From Kappaphycus alvarezii (lineage: Eukaryota; Rhodophyta; Florideophyceae; Gigartinales; Solieriaceae), in NCBI GenBank assembly GCA_002205965.3, contig NADL03000546.1:496001-560000 (forward strand): a stretch of 64,000 nt of DNA, given 5' to 3'. The position numbers and the translations under genes are program-made. Under the pieces are notes generated by a model that searched no databases, was not told the DNA's origin, and was given only the letters and a program-made list of their open reading frames with translations. Shown piece after piece: positions 22,036 through 34,199 of the stretch (positions within the stretch are counted from its first letter, which is position 1; the number at the start of each line of letters is the position of its first letter).

Positions 22036-23370
22036 GCTTGTTGGAGTGTCTTTGAATGTGCGTTTCAGCGTAACGTTTCAAGCGGGTAAGTTGTGATCTG
22101 TGCGTTTGGAAACTCATGCAAAGCAAGAAAGTCGCGTGGGAATTGGACGAAGCTCACGGGATTTAAACAAGTGTGCTGCGTGCGTGGTCACATGGTTAGA
22201 GTCAAAGTTCAAGTTGAACATCTATATTGTATTACTCCGTTAGCTGCCAATGGTTTATGCCTACGTTCAAAGCCAGCGCAGCTACGTGTGATGTCGGCTG
22301 TCAAATTTTATTTCCAAACCAGTTGGGACCGGTGCCTGCCTGCTAAAGCCCACACTGAGCACCAGTGCCGAGTGTTGGATCAACTGTACTGACCTGGACA
22401 CATGTGTCTTTTGCACGAGTTTACAAGCGTGGTCTCGAAGTCCCTCAGCCCAGGAAAGAGTACTTTCGCTGACATGTCGACAGCACAGCTCACGCTGCAG
22501 GTCGTTGATATTGTCGTATGAACCGCCCCTTTTTGGCTGCTCAGCCCAGCGGTGAACCAGTTCACCCAGCTTTGTCGCCCCCACACCCCCTCGTTAGGGA
22601 CTACGGCATCACCGATAGGTCTTGCCCGTGCCTGGGGGTGTGAGAACGTTCAGGTGATTGGGGACCGATGAAAACAACATCACCACTCATGGTCAAAACA
22701 GTCATGGTTCACAAATTGAGGCAGTATGGATAATGAGGAACGCAAAGTTTAACTTCGGTCCAGGTACAGTACGAATGTCTTGTACTTGATATACGTGCAG
22801 TGCTGTCCAAATGCGAAAGGAGACACTCACTCTGTGCATTACTGTCGGGAGAACAGAGCCCGTTTGCTTCGACTTGAACGCTTAGAATAAACATTGTCGA
22901 GCCGATGGCTGGTTCAGGCCGCTATTCGGCCGAACCCCGGTATTTATTTTACTATAGGTAAACTAGCAAAGGCAGAAATACATTGACTAAGGATAGCAGC
23001 CCGAGGTCTGTTGTAGACCGGAAGCCCGTGAAAAAGGTAGATTATGATGTTTTGCTACCCAATCCAGTATAACATCAAGGGATACTACGATAGGAAGCAG
23101 ATTTCACCCCAACAGGATGAACCTAATAGAGGAAGGGCTACCCATAAGGGAACCTAAAAGGGAAATTGCATCATTATAATATTTGACTGTATATAGGCTG
23201 GGTGCTTATATCATCCACCCACAGTATTTGACAAGTAACTTTCTCTACTGTACACGACTTGAGTCGAATCGACTGATTTACCTAGGATATGACTAAAACT
23301 TCTGTAACATAGAGCACGGAGCGTTTTAAGATACTACATACACTATGTGGAACTCACGCTGAGCTCCCAA
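22036..23370. other. Intergenic region between the ArfGAP exon and the palindrome
   Basis: No gene is recognised. Frames up to 100 codons exist on both strands (22282-22584 minus, 22093-22392 plus) without any motif, and they overlap each other, as expected by chance. The first few hundred bases should include the ArfGAP promoter. Confidence 0.4.
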
Positions 23371-23980
23371 GAGTTCTTCGACTGATACTGTAGTGAGCAA
23401 GTTGATTTTATTTATCCATGTTGTAAGTGAATTACTACTTTTTGATTGCACGTTGGCGCCTAGCGCCAATGTACTACGACCTGTTTTGAATAAAATTTGA
23501 CGCCCTCCCGGTCATGATGGTGGATGAGGGTACAAGGTATTTCTGAAGCAGTGGTTGTATCGCTATCACTTCAAACATGCGCGAATAGACGCACCCATCC
23601 CTCTCTGCCAAACAAACGGTATCCATCTCTCGCACCACCACAGCTTAGCGATAAACCAGTAAAATATGGAAGCGCGTTTTCGTTGGGGTGTGGTGGTGCG
23701 AGAGGTGGATACTGTGTGCTCGGAAGAGAAGGATGAGTGTGCCTCTTCGCGCATGTCTGAAATGATGGCGATACAACCACTGCTTCAGAAATACCTCGTA
23801 CCCTCATCCACCGTCATGACTGGGAGGGCGTCAAATTTTATTCAAAACAGATCGTAGCTCATTGGCGCTAGGCGGCGCTAGGCGGCGCTAGGCGCCAACA
23901 TGCAATCAACAAATAATATATCACTTAAATAATATGGATAAGTAAAATCAACTTGTTCACTACAGTATTAGTCGAAGCTC
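23371..23980. repeat. 0.6-kb imperfect palindrome (inverted repeat, arms of about 270-295 bp)
   Basis: Left arm 23371-23642 is inverted at 23685-23980, separated by about 42 bp. Outer ends pair as TTCTTCGACTGATACTGTAGTGA against its diverged complement ending at about 23978. Inner ends pair CTCTCGCACCACCACA with TGTGGTGGTGCGAGAG. Matching is high along the whole length, with small indels; the right arm carries extra copies of a decamer. The gag reading frame of the neighbouring chromovirus starts inside the right arm. Confidence 0.85.
23863..23897. repeat. Tandem decamer GGCGCTAGGC, three copies
   Basis: The right arm of the palindrome has GGCGCTAGGC three times, then GCC. The left arm at 23453-23470 has a single GGCGCCTAGCGCC unit. 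The expansion is therefore specific to one arm. Confidence 0.85.
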
Positions 23981-24730
23981 TTTGGGGCGCCACTAAGAAG
24001 AACAAACCGGGATCTTTCGGTGGGAAAAGATCTGTCGGGTGCTGGTACGTGCAGATGGAGAATTACCTGCGTGAAGCAGATGGGAAAGCTACTATGAACA
24101 TAGCTCTGAGCTATCTCTCGGGAAATGCTCATGAATGGTGGATGGTCTATTCAAAGAGTGCGGAGGGGAAGGAAATTCAAACATGGAAGGAATTGAAGGC
24201 TGCTCTCCTCAATCGTTTTGAGACGATAAACAAAGAAAAAATCGCCCGACACAAACTGGCTCGCTGGAAACAAGTCAAGGAAGTTCCAACATTTAGTGAT
24301 GATTTTAACAAAATCTTATTGGACATCCCAGAAATTGGAGTAAAAGATCAAATAGATCGATATTCAAGCGGCCTGAAACTATACACTTGGAAAAACTTAT
24401 GCACGAAAGAATACACCAAGCTTTCCGATCTTATGGGAGATGCAGAAAGAGTGGAAGCGGCGTACAGCTGTTCAGAACCCCTGAGAAATACCAATTCAGG
24501 TGGGAAATTGCTGAATGGTAGTTCATCTGCTGGAAATAATGGCCCTGTACCAATGGAAATTGGAAACTTGGAAAATTGGAAACGTAGAAGTAAAGTCTGG
24601 TGTCGAGTCATCAAATGTGAATCTACAGAAGCTTGATACGGTATAGCGCGACAGATGCACGCGTGAAGGACTATGCATAAGATGCAGACAGAAAGGACAC
24701 ATAGCAAAGAACTGCCCAAAAGCCCGGAAG
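23953..24730 (+). pseudogene. Ty3/gypsy chromovirus: gag with zinc knuckle
   Basis: The open frame 23953-24636 encodes a retrotransposon gag domain (MNIALSYLSGNAHEWW, then TWKELKAALLNRFE, then LARWKQVKEVPTFSDDFNKI). Past one stop and a frame change, a perfect CCHC zinc knuckle follows at 24674-24715 (CIRCRQKGHIAKNC). Gag packages the element RNA. The first codons lie in the right arm of the palindrome, so the true start is uncertain. No LTR was recognised on this side. Confidence 0.8.
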
Positions 24731-25293
24731 AACTCATCGACGGTCCTTATTCAGTTCTAGATCAAAGAAATCTCATTCTTTCAACAGTAAGATCCAAACA
24801 ACTAGTTAGGGCCACACAGACCCCAACCTTCCAACGCCAACACCGCGGAATTCTCATTGTTAAAGGAGTCATTTCCAACGGACCAGATAAAATCCTCATC
24901 GACCCCGGCGGTGAGGTTAACTTCCTCAGCAAATCATTTTTCGATCTCCATAAGATTAAAACCGAAGAATCAGCAGAACTTGCCGAAATGGCGAATGGTG
25001 TTGATCAGAAATTAATGGAAACACAGCATCCTGTTATCGTCCAGATAAAGAAATACACTGAACCACTGTACTTCGCCAGAAGCCCCCTGAAGAGGTATGA
25101 TGCAATCCTTGGGAAAGAATGGTGTGGATCCCATAAAGCGATAATCGACACCGCCGAAAATCACGTTTCATTCAATTATAAGGATGAAAATTACTTTATT
25201 GCTGCCAATGAAAGGCTATTGAATTCTTTCGTCTCCGCAAATTCAATACTAACTGATTTAGAAAAAAATTATGGACATATGCAGTATTTTTGA
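24700..25293 (+). pseudogene. Ty3/gypsy chromovirus: aspartic protease domain
   Basis: The frame overlaps the end of gag and encodes a retropepsin-like domain with VISNGPDKILIDPGGEVNFL near its centre. The usual catalytic D-S/T-G triad reads D-P-G here, so activity is doubtful. YDAILGKEWCGSHKAIID toward the end matches the conserved ILG.DWL block that precedes RT in gypsy elements. The frame stops at 25291-25293; RT resumes after about 150 bp of broken sequence. Confidence 0.75.
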
Positions 25294-25439
25294 GACCACT
25301 AAGTTCAAAGCCCTATTCTAAGGAAGCCTATTACGGAGATATTCAAGACATACTTATCAAGTATGAGGATGTATTCCCAAACAGACTTCCAAAAGGCCTC
25401 CCCCGAAGCGGAAGTATGATTCCAAGATTGAATTAAAAA

Positions 25440-26700
25440 AGAAGCAAAAACCCAGAAGAAGGGTCTCTACCGTCTTTTGGACAAAGAAATGGGGGAACTT
25501 CTCAAGCAGCTAGATGAGCTGCTGGAGAGTGATTTCATTAGACCAAGAAAGAGCCAGTGGGGAACCCCAATTTTCTTCGGGACGAAGAAGGACAGCTCAT
25601 TGCGGATGTGCGTGGATTGCAGAGCACTCAATCGGCTTACTGTAAAGAACAGTTAACCACTACCACGCATAGACGATATATTTGATCAGCTCAAAGGATC
25701 AAAGTACTTCTCCAAAATAGACCTGAGGTCAGGCTATCATCAAATCAGACTGGATGAATCTTCAATACCCCTCACGGCATTTAGAACTCGATATGGACAT
25801 TTCGAATTTCTGGTATTGCCATTTGGATTGACAAATGCCCCAGCGACTTTCATGGCTCTTATGAACGAAAATTTTAAAGATGTACTTGAAGTTTTTGTTA
25901 TCGTATATCTGGATGACATTCTTATATTTAGTAAGACATGGGAAGAACATTTGAAACACATCGCTGAAGTATTGGAGATCCTTAGAAGGGAAAAGTTATT
26001 CGCGAAATTGTCAAAGTGTGTCTTTGGTGTTAAAGAAGTGGAGTATCTTGGGCACATCATATGCCAGAAAGGAATTTCTGTGGATCCCAACAAAATTAAA
26101 GCCGTTATGGAATGGCCAACGCCTCGGAACAAACAACATTTTCAGTCATTCTTACGGTTTGTAAACTATTATAGACGGTTCATTAAGTGTTGTTCATTAA
26201 TTTCGAAACCACTTACCGAGTTGACAAAGAACGTTTGTTTTCATTGGACAGAAACTCAAGAAAAATCATTTTAAACCCTGAAGAAAATATTGTGCAACGC
26301 TCCAGTCCTTCGAAATTTCGATTCCAGTCTACCGATCAATGTTACTATAGATGCTTCCCAATACGCAATTGGTGCTGTATTGGAACCAGGAACCGCGAAA
26401 GACAAAAGAACAGTCGCTTCGCATCCAGAACTTTAAATGATGCCGAACAGAATTATGCAGCCCACGAAAGAGAGCTATTGGCCATTGTCGACTGCCTAAA
26501 ATGGTGGAGAGCATACTTGTATGGGAACTTTTTCACTGTTCATTCTGACCACTACCCGTTGAGATACCTCGAGACACAAGATAAGCTGTGACAGAGACAG
26601 GTTAGATGGTCGGAAAGATTAGTTGACTTTGATTTCAATATTATACCCATCTCCGGGAAATCAAATATAGTTGCCGATCCCCTCTCCAGACAACCCCAAA
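25440..26700 (+). pseudogene. Ty3/gypsy chromovirus: reverse transcriptase and RNase H
   Basis: RT motifs run in order: LESDFIRPRKSQWGTPIFF, then RMCVDCRALNRLTVKN, then a TAA at about 25654, then [32 protein letters not shown] and the catalytic YLDD (about 25906-25917). The connection domain and then RNase H follow after a frameshift near 26270 (TIDASQYAIGAVLE, then YAAHERELLAIVDCLKWWRAYL). The end reads SGKSNIVADPLSRQPQ. At least one nonsense codon and two frameshifts make it inactive. Confidence 0.85.
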
Positions 26701-26749
26701 ATGTACCCTCACACCACCATCGAAACAAAGAGCTACTCCAAGAAGTAAT

Positions 26750-28240
26750 AATGAATACATCTTCAGAATCAAACAATATTTCTGTTACGTTTTTTGAATC
26801 ATCCGATCTCGAAGAGCTTGTGAAAGACTACCACCTAGATGAAAGCTTCAAAGACGAATACAATGATCCGAAAGCACCTTTCGAAAGAAAGGGATCGCTA
26901 TTGTTAAGACACAGAAAAATTTGCATACCAGAAGGAACATTTTAAGTCAAGTTGTTGCATGACTACCATTCGACTCCAAATACTGGACACTTGGGAATTT
27001 CCAGAACAATCAAAAGAATATCACCGAAATTTTATTGGAAAAACCTACGTGCTGACGTCCTTCGGTACGTTCGTTCTTGTCACTGCCAAAGGAACAAACC
27101 ATCTAATCAGAAACCCGCAGGTCTTCTACAACCTCTTGACCCACCGAAAACCAAATGGACGCACATAACGATGGACTTTATTACGCCACTTCCAAAGTCA
27201 AAAAAAGGAACAGTGGCATCTTAACTGTGGTTGAAAGGCTGTCAAAGATGATCCGAATTATCCCAACCAAGCCAAAATTAGATGCACCTTCAACTGCCAT
27301 GCTGTTCAAGGATCACATTTACAGAAATCACTGAATTCCGACGAAAATCATTTGTGATAGGGATTATATTTTAATGAGCAAGTTTCGGAAGAGACTGTTC
27401 AATCTTTTAGGTGCCAAAATATCCCCTTCTTCAGCGTATCACCCACAGACGGATGGCCAATCCGAGATAATGAACAGAAAGATCGAAGAAACGATTCGAT
27501 CTTTTGCTAGCTTCGACAAGGCAGATTGAGACAAATATTTGGTAGACTTCGAAGTTGCTTACAATTCATCTGTTAATGCAACTACAGAATTCTCTCCCTT
27601 TTACCTCAATTATGGAATTCACCCTAGAACTGTCCCTTTGGACGTACTCTCAGCGGACAACCCTGCTGCAACACAGTTCCTCAGGAATATGCAAGAATCA
27701 CTCCAAAAAGCCCAAGAACAAATCAAGAAATCAAATGAATCAACGGCATCGTATGTTAACAGAAGTAGAAGACCTTCTACTTATAAAGTTGGTGATAAAG
27801 TATGGTTGTCCACAAAAAATCTAGCTCTAGAAGATGGTGCTGGATCCCGAAAACTGAACCCAAAGTTTTGTGGTCCATTTCAAATATGTGAGGATATAAA
27901 CGGAGTTACGTACCGTTTAAATCTTTCCCAACCAATGATCGACAGGGGAATTCACAATGTTTTCCATTCTAGTCTCCTTAAGCCGTACTTTGAAGATGAG
28001 TTCTATCGCCAAATTCCGCCGCCTACACCTGTACAAGTTCAAGATGGACATAAAGAATACGAAGTCGAATCAATTCTGAGTCACAAGAAACAACACGGAA
28101 AAACAAAATATCTCATTTAATGGAAAGGATATGCAGATCACGAGAACCCATGGCTATCAGAAAATGAACTGAAAAATTGTCAAGATCTGCTATACGAATA
28201 CAAGAATCGGGGCGATTCTTCTTTATTGAGGTAGGTAATA
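26750..28240 (+). pseudogene. Ty3/gypsy chromovirus: integrase with C-terminal chromodomain
   Basis: The HHCC zinc region is at about 26955-27100 (LLHDYHSTPNTGHLGISRTI, then CHCQRNKPSNQKPAG). The core follows with ITMDFITPLPKSKKG (first Asp), CDRDYILMSKF (second) and AYHPQTDGQSEIMNRKI (Glu). The 193-codon frame 27539-28120 holds the GPY/F-type C-terminal domain. A chromodomain lies at about 28055-28205 (YEVESILSHKK, stop, WKGYADHENPWLSENEL). Chromodomains of this class direct insertion to marked chromatin. A TAA at 28118 interrupts the chromodomain. No 3' LTR was identified. Confidence 0.85.
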
Positions 28241-29552
28241 TTGCGACTATGCCCATAAATCACCAAATACCCTGGCAGTATCCCTCCATTAACCGGTATC
28301 AAGGATTTAAACAGTGAGATGACATCAGTGCAGCTTGGGCACTGTACTCACGCACCAGTGTAAAACATAAGATCATACCTCTTTGTACCAAGCCAATGAC
28401 ATGGAGCCGTCGTGGTTATCTCGCGCGGTTCTCGAAACATTTCGGACCCACCAGTCAGCAAGCGCTTTATGCCTCCTTGCCAATTGGACCAATGGTGCTT
28501 TGCCATGATGTTTATTACTGTCGGTTACACTGATGGATGCCACATGACCCTTCAGAACCTTGTAGTTTGATACCTCTGCTGTCGCCTTTTCTAGAATACC
28601 TTTGAATTCAGTACCATTTGCTTACAATTTATCTCTGCTTGTGTTGAGTACTTTTTCTGTATAAACCATAGTCAGAAGCTCCGGTCTGTTCACCGGAAGC
28701 TTCAACCATCAGTTCAACCATCGATTAACTTTCGTGCGCCCAAACCCCCACAGTACAGTACAGAATGCACCAAGTGAGAGTCTCCTTTCGCAGTTGGACA
28801 GTACAGTACTGCACATAAAGCACAGTGTATCAAGTACAATAAACTAGTACTATACCTGGACCACAGTTGCACGTTGCAGTCCTCATTATCGACAAATATA
28901 TGTAACTGCTGCTTGCCACACTGTGAAAAAGCACCTGTTTCTGTCGTGAGAGCCGGCATCGCCTTTTCTGCGCGGCGGCGATCGACGCGGTATATCAGAT
29001 CGCTTCATAATTAAATTATGGGCTCCTTTATTGGAAGAGAAGGTCCGGTGTGGGCGTCACAGGGATGCAGCGGCCGGTAGTCAACGTTGCGGCTCCAGGA
29101 TAATAAAGCTTACTTTTGTAGGTGTGTGAGCATAACAGTGCACGATCAGTTTGTGGACATCAAAAAATTCTTCGCAATAAAAAAAATTAAAAAGAGCATG
29201 GAAACTGCAAGAAATCAAACAAAAGGTACTCTTCACTTACCGAGTCACCACACTTCAGAATCCTATTTCTCGGCACAACACCAGGCTCTCCACGTGAAAC
29301 TTCGCAGAATGCCTCTCTATGGAGTTGCCTATAGGATGCCGGGCCAAAACATTTTCAAACCCGAAGAAGTACACCAGAAACGTCCCTTTTAAAAAGTCTG
29401 AACAATTTCACGGGAAACGATTAATTCAAATAAGCCCTTCTAAAAAAGTTGCAATAAATAAATATCATAAGCATTAGCCATAATCATTGATCCCCTTCAT
29501 TATTGATTCTCCCTCGCATTGATCATCCCTCGACATTGATCCTCCTCCATAA
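28240..29552. other. Region between the chromovirus and copia element B
   Basis: No gene is recognised. 28745-28860 contains several copies of the CAGTACAGTAC motif. 28971-28995 is GC-rich. The plus-strand frame 29087-29392 has no motif. Confidence 0.4.
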
Positions 29553-29876
29553 TTGCTTCCTTTCTCCCTGTTTTTCCCTCCACCACTGCAAAATATACAG
29601 GCACTCTACAGGCATCTCATGTGGGCCATGACTCACACTCTTTTAGCTACAAAGGAAATAGCAGAAAAGGCATACAATGCATTAATGATTGATCTGGAGA
29701 GGATTCACGCTCTTAAATCATGCGGCAAGGTATCGGAAGAGACCTTTGATACTCATTTCAAGTTGTCGAAGTCAACTCTACGGCGCTGGAGGTACCTTTA
29801 TCCGCTGGAAGTGCAAAAAACAGGAATGGTTCGTTTTTTATCACCTCAAGGAGAAGCAATGTTGCCAGGGTACTGA
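29553..29876 (+). other. Short open frame with possible helix-turn-helix, unassigned
   Basis: This is a 107-codon frame. Its middle (KVSEETFDTHFKLSKSTLRRW) resembles the psq/HTH_Tnp segment that starts pogo-like and related transposases (a repeated helix, then S-TLRR-W). Nothing transposase-like follows; copia element B starts 29 bp downstream. It may be the 5' stub of a transposon cut by B, or chance. Confidence 0.3.
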
Positions 29877-29905
29877 CGGAGGATATAGTCGGATTCTGCA
29901 GCGGA

Positions 29906-30211
29906 TGTAAGAATTTCGGTGTCGTGCCTCGCTCGCACTGTAACGTCGGTCTTCAGCGGCTCGACATTTATTGACCCTCAGCGGTCACACTCCGTCCGGC
30001 CAGTGTACTGTACAGTAACACGGCGGCGGCAAGCCTCGTGGACAGCTGTCCCATATCCAGCGGATACTAGGGTTATCAATAATTAAAGTAGCTAGTATTT
30101 TACAGCCTACACTATGCAGTAGCCACACCACTTAATGGTCCATTCAGCCGGACCCGGCTTGCCCCTCTTGGGCCATTACTCTTTAACACACACAAAAGCG
30201 GATTTCCAACA
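29906..30211 (-). repeat. Copia element B: 3' LTR (left copy)
   Basis: This is a direct repeat of 35168-35470, starting TGTAAGAAT and ending CCAACA. The flanking 5 bp GCGGA (29901-29905) compare with GTGGA after the right LTR: a target duplication with one substitution. A purine tract (minus strand GAGGAGAGG, 30212-30220) lies directly inside it, as expected for the plus-strand primer. Confidence 0.85.
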
Positions 30212-30689
30212 CCTCTCCTCGGCGCCAATCGGAATCGCAGAAAATAAAAATTCACAAAAGGAAATAAATGAAAACGTTTCATCTCAGATTGGAAACCACG
30301 ACCTCAAATGCCGGGATGGTGTACAGTACAGTACGAAAACAAAAAAAAATGCATTGAAAACCCACTGAGCCAAGCATGTATGTCTGTGCAAGAAGAGCAA
30401 AATCAAAATCGCGATTCATCACACGTGTACATGAAATATAAAAATTCACAGAAATTTGAAACATAGAGATTTTGTACTATAAATACCTCAACATACTTTC
30501 GATTTCCGCAAGAAATGACTGACCGCTTCGGCGAATTGAGGGCCCATGAACCAATCCACTTCGAGGGAATGGCGAGAAAGAAGGATTGTCTGCGAAAGTG
30601 TAATTACCCGTCATTGCAAGGAGAAAGCAGTCCCTGTGGTAAATGGCCTGACCATTAAAAGTGAGACGGTCTCCTTCCAAATTAATTTT

Positions 30690-32290
30690 TCATCATAGTC
30701 AACTTTTTCAGATCTAATTTGTCCATTACACTCATGTTCTTGTCGTCAAGTTCCTTTCTGTTCTAGTTTAGGAGTGCAGGACGAAATGCGTCCAGTGTGT
30801 CTTTAGTAAACCGCCTTGGTCAGAATATCAGCAACTTGCAGCAAAATTTGGTAAATATTCTACAGAAACAAATCATTTGCTCATAAGGTCGCGGAAATGG
30901 TGAAAATTAACATCAATGTGTTTGTTCATAGTTGAAATTTCGTCTGAAGTTGCGATAGTTAATACCGCGGTGTTGTCTGAATAAGCAGGGACGGTTTGCA
31001 ATTTAGCTTCGTTTGCTAAGCTGTTCTTACTCTCAATTTACCAGCTGAACTATACCATCCAAGTCACTTCTTTCATACACGACGAGAGGGCAAAATACTC
31101 TGCTTCCGCTGAATATAGAGATACTCCACTCTTTCGTTGACTCTTCCAAGCTACTGGGGCCCCATTTATCATTACAACAAATCCCGTAGTAGATTTTCTT
31201 GTGCGTCTGTCTCCAGCCCAGTCTGAATCGACAAAAACATGTATATCGATTTGGTTTCTGTCCATTGGTGCTGCCACAGTTGGATATGCAATCCCAAGAT
31301 CTCTCGTTCCTGAAAGATATCTCAAGGCTCGGAGAAGCAGTGCTTGGTGTCTTACGCATGGAACGTGAACATTGCGTGCCAAGGCGTTAACTGCAAAAGA
31401 AAGATTTGGTCTCGTGCAGACTGAGAGATAAAGCAACGCACCGAAAACTGAGCGGTAATTTGCGTGACCAACTTTCGAAAACATGACAGCTGATTGGGCT
31501 TCGGGACCAGTGTTGCAGTTTTGTGGAAGAGGGATCCATAACCCGTTAGCTTCCAAAAGGCCTTCCCTTGAGAGAAGCTCCTCAGCATATATTTTATGGT
31601 GTATCCTGATTCCGTTGGCTGATTGGGAAATTTCCTAGCCAACAAAGGAGGTGAGTTTTCCATAAAGTTTGACAGAAAACTCTGCACCTAGCCTTTCCTT
31701 AAACTTCTCGAGTAATCCTTGTGAATTAGAGACGATCTTCATATCGTCAACCATGGCAAGAAGAATAATAGAGGATATATCGTGCACCTTGAAGAAGACG
31801 CGAGGATCTATTTTGGACTCCCTAAATCCCCAATTCAAAAGCATTGCTAACAGCAGAGAGCCCCATATTTCTCCAGCTTGTTTCAAGCCATACATCGATT
31901 TTTGCAATTGGCACACCTAGCCAGGCTTTTCTTCGCTACCACTGGAGTCCATTGGCTGTTGGATAAAAACCGGTCTGTCGATTTCTCCATAGAGATAGGC
32001 ACTGTCTTCATCCCCTCTTTCGACAATAAGACCGTTCAAAGCAGCATATGTCAGAATAATCTTAATTAACTCATGGGAAGCAACCGGGGCGTAGAGATGA
32101 TCCGGATCGAAGTCTACTGAAGGGTCCTGAAGGTCTCCTATTACGCAGCAACGAGCCTTGTGTAAAAATGAGTTGTCCGCTGAATCCATAGGCTTGAGTC
32201 GGAATACCCACCTGAAGGGTATTGGATTAATCTGATTTGAGCGAGGAACATAAATCCATCCATGTTCCTCTATTCTTCAAAGCGCTATAC
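30690..32290 (-). pseudogene. Copia element B: reverse transcriptase and RNase H
   Basis: On the minus strand, 32189-31917 has DPDHLYAPVASHELIKIILT, then RGDEDSAYLYGEIDRPVFIQ. After a stop, 31916-31635 has LQKSMYGLKQAGEIWGSLL and the catalytic region as AMVDDMKI (VDD kept). 31556-31050 has YRSVFGALLYLSVCTRPN, then VFVDSDWAGDRRTRKSTTGF and LYSAEAEYFALSSCMKE of RNase H. The tail decays to about 30700 (DKNMSVMDKLDL-like). The parts are in normal copia order but in several frames. Confidence 0.85.
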
Positions 32291-32454
32291 TCCCTGTCAA
32301 TTGCCTCACACCATTTTTTGCACTTGATTTCATCTCTGAAGCTCTTCGGCAGACGGGGATCCTTGAGATTTCCACGTGCCCCATAGGCATGAACAATCGG
32401 CACAGCATCATTAAATGAGACAAATAATTAGATAGAACTGTTTTCGCCTAACCA

Positions 32455-33900
32455 TTGAGGTCATTTTGTGCATGTTACAACTCTTTTTTGTCGCGATATC
32501 TCATCTATTAGAGTGCAGATTCCTGGAAGTTGTTCTGCAGCGCACAGTCGAAAATCTTGTGACCTTGTCACGATGACTCGTTTGGAGTCAGGGAGATAAA
32601 TACGGAAAAGAGTCTGATCACTGTCTCCGCCAATGAACTGAACGTGAGCGGCGCGAGCTGATAACTTCCTGTTCGGGCGACTCCCGGATGTGTACATAAA
32701 TGAGAACCCCCGCTGTCCGAATGTTGGAAGATTTTTAAAGCTGACTCTTGTCCTGCTGTCCCACAAAGAATAGGGACATTACCATTGATTCTTTCGGAAG
32801 GTAAGCGTTCGCGAAGGTAGTTTCCATAGCTCATTGCCTCCGCCAACAAAGAGTTGTCCAGGTTAGCGCCGAACAAGAGGACTCGAGCCCTAGTTCCAAG
32901 TTCCCTCATAAATCTCTCCGCGACGCCATTGCTTTGCGGAGCATGTGGTGGAGAGAACTCTAGCTGAATTCCATGAGTCATGCGGAACTCTTTCAATGCT
33001 CCCGAAATGTTCTCCCCTGTACCGTCAAGTCGGACGTTGGGAAGCTTGAAATTAGTTATTCCTTCTGATCATTCCTTAAAATCCTTGAATGTGGCGAAGA
33101 GATCACTCTTTTCCTTGAAAAAATAGACATCAGAATTTGCCGTACAGCCGTCAACGAAGCCCATTGCATACTGGCTTCCACCGATTGATGCCGTGGACAT
33201 TTTCTCAGTAATGTCCAAGTGAACAAGTTCCGAAGGACTACTTGTGACCCTTAGGCTTGAAATTATTGTACCCCTTTGCAATTTTCTTATGGCACAAGGA
33301 ACGCAAACTAATTCATCGAGGAGGCGAAATTGGGCAAATCATTGAATAGTTTCGAAAGCTGGGTATACTGTCCGGGATGCGGATGGTCTGTGTGTTAGTG
33401 CCATTTCAAGGCAAGTTCTTAATCGGCTTTGCGTCTGCCGATGGCATTTTCATTGCGGAGAAAATAGTGAGGATTAACATTCCTCTGATTTCGTGCAGCA
33501 AAGGGGTGCTCACGCCTCGTAATGGGCAACTGTATATGATATAGGCTGTCTTCTGCAATTTACAGCTTCTTCAAAATGGTTCCATTCTTTTTGTCATGAA
33601 TAATGCAGGTGCTTGTTAAGTAATTTGCGGGCGGATCAATAGTGAACAGAATGCTGAAGTGTTTCGTTAATTTCCCAACAGAAAGAATTTCAGGCTGAAA
33701 ATTTGGGCCATGGTAAGCTTCCAACTGGATTCATCCCACCAAGGGTATCAGAAAAGTTCCTTTTCCAACAACTATAGACTTTTCCGAAGCAGCTTGAACT
33801 TCATAAGCTTCAATTTCCTCATATGAAGTGAAGAATTTCTTGCCTTGAAAGAAATTGTGTGATCCACCAGAATCAATGAGAGCGTCCATTCTTTTTCGAT
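32455..33900 (-). pseudogene. Copia element B: protease and integrase
   Basis: Protease: about 33895-33725 reads MDALIDSGGSHNFFQGKKFF, with an intact D-S-G. A decayed GAG-pre-integrase segment follows (TDHPHPGQYTQLSKLFNDLP at about 33395-33330). The integrase core is at 33281-33069 (ELVHLDITEKMSTASIGGSQ, then GFVDGCTANSDVYFF) and 32996-32568 (FSPPHAPQSNGVAERFMREL, then RARVLLFGANLDNSLLAEAM). The integrase tail is at 32766-32461. At least three frame breaks. Confidence 0.85.
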
Positions 33901-34199
33901 CTCCGCACTTAGCAAGTGTGCTTCAAAATTTTATCGAAGCCATAAATCCATATTTTCCTTTATTCCTTGATGATTCTGCGTAATGACTTCTGTTGAAGTT
34001 GCTCATTTGCTGTTCAGCACCGTGAATAACTTGAGCTGGTTGTAGGGAGGGTCGCTCTTGGCCTTCCATATTTTGCTGAATGCCATACGGAATTGGATGA
34101 CTCGCTGCAGATGGATGATACGCATCGGTTTGGTTGCATTGTCTACCTCGAATGCGTGATCCGAGATAGGATCGACGTCCTAGATATGAGCCCTTGAGT

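Noticed and set aside
23524..23807. A pair of similar proteins encoded on opposite strands (70 and 78 codons)
   Set aside because: They are the two arms of the palindrome read in mirror orientation. The similarity is explained by the inverted repeat.
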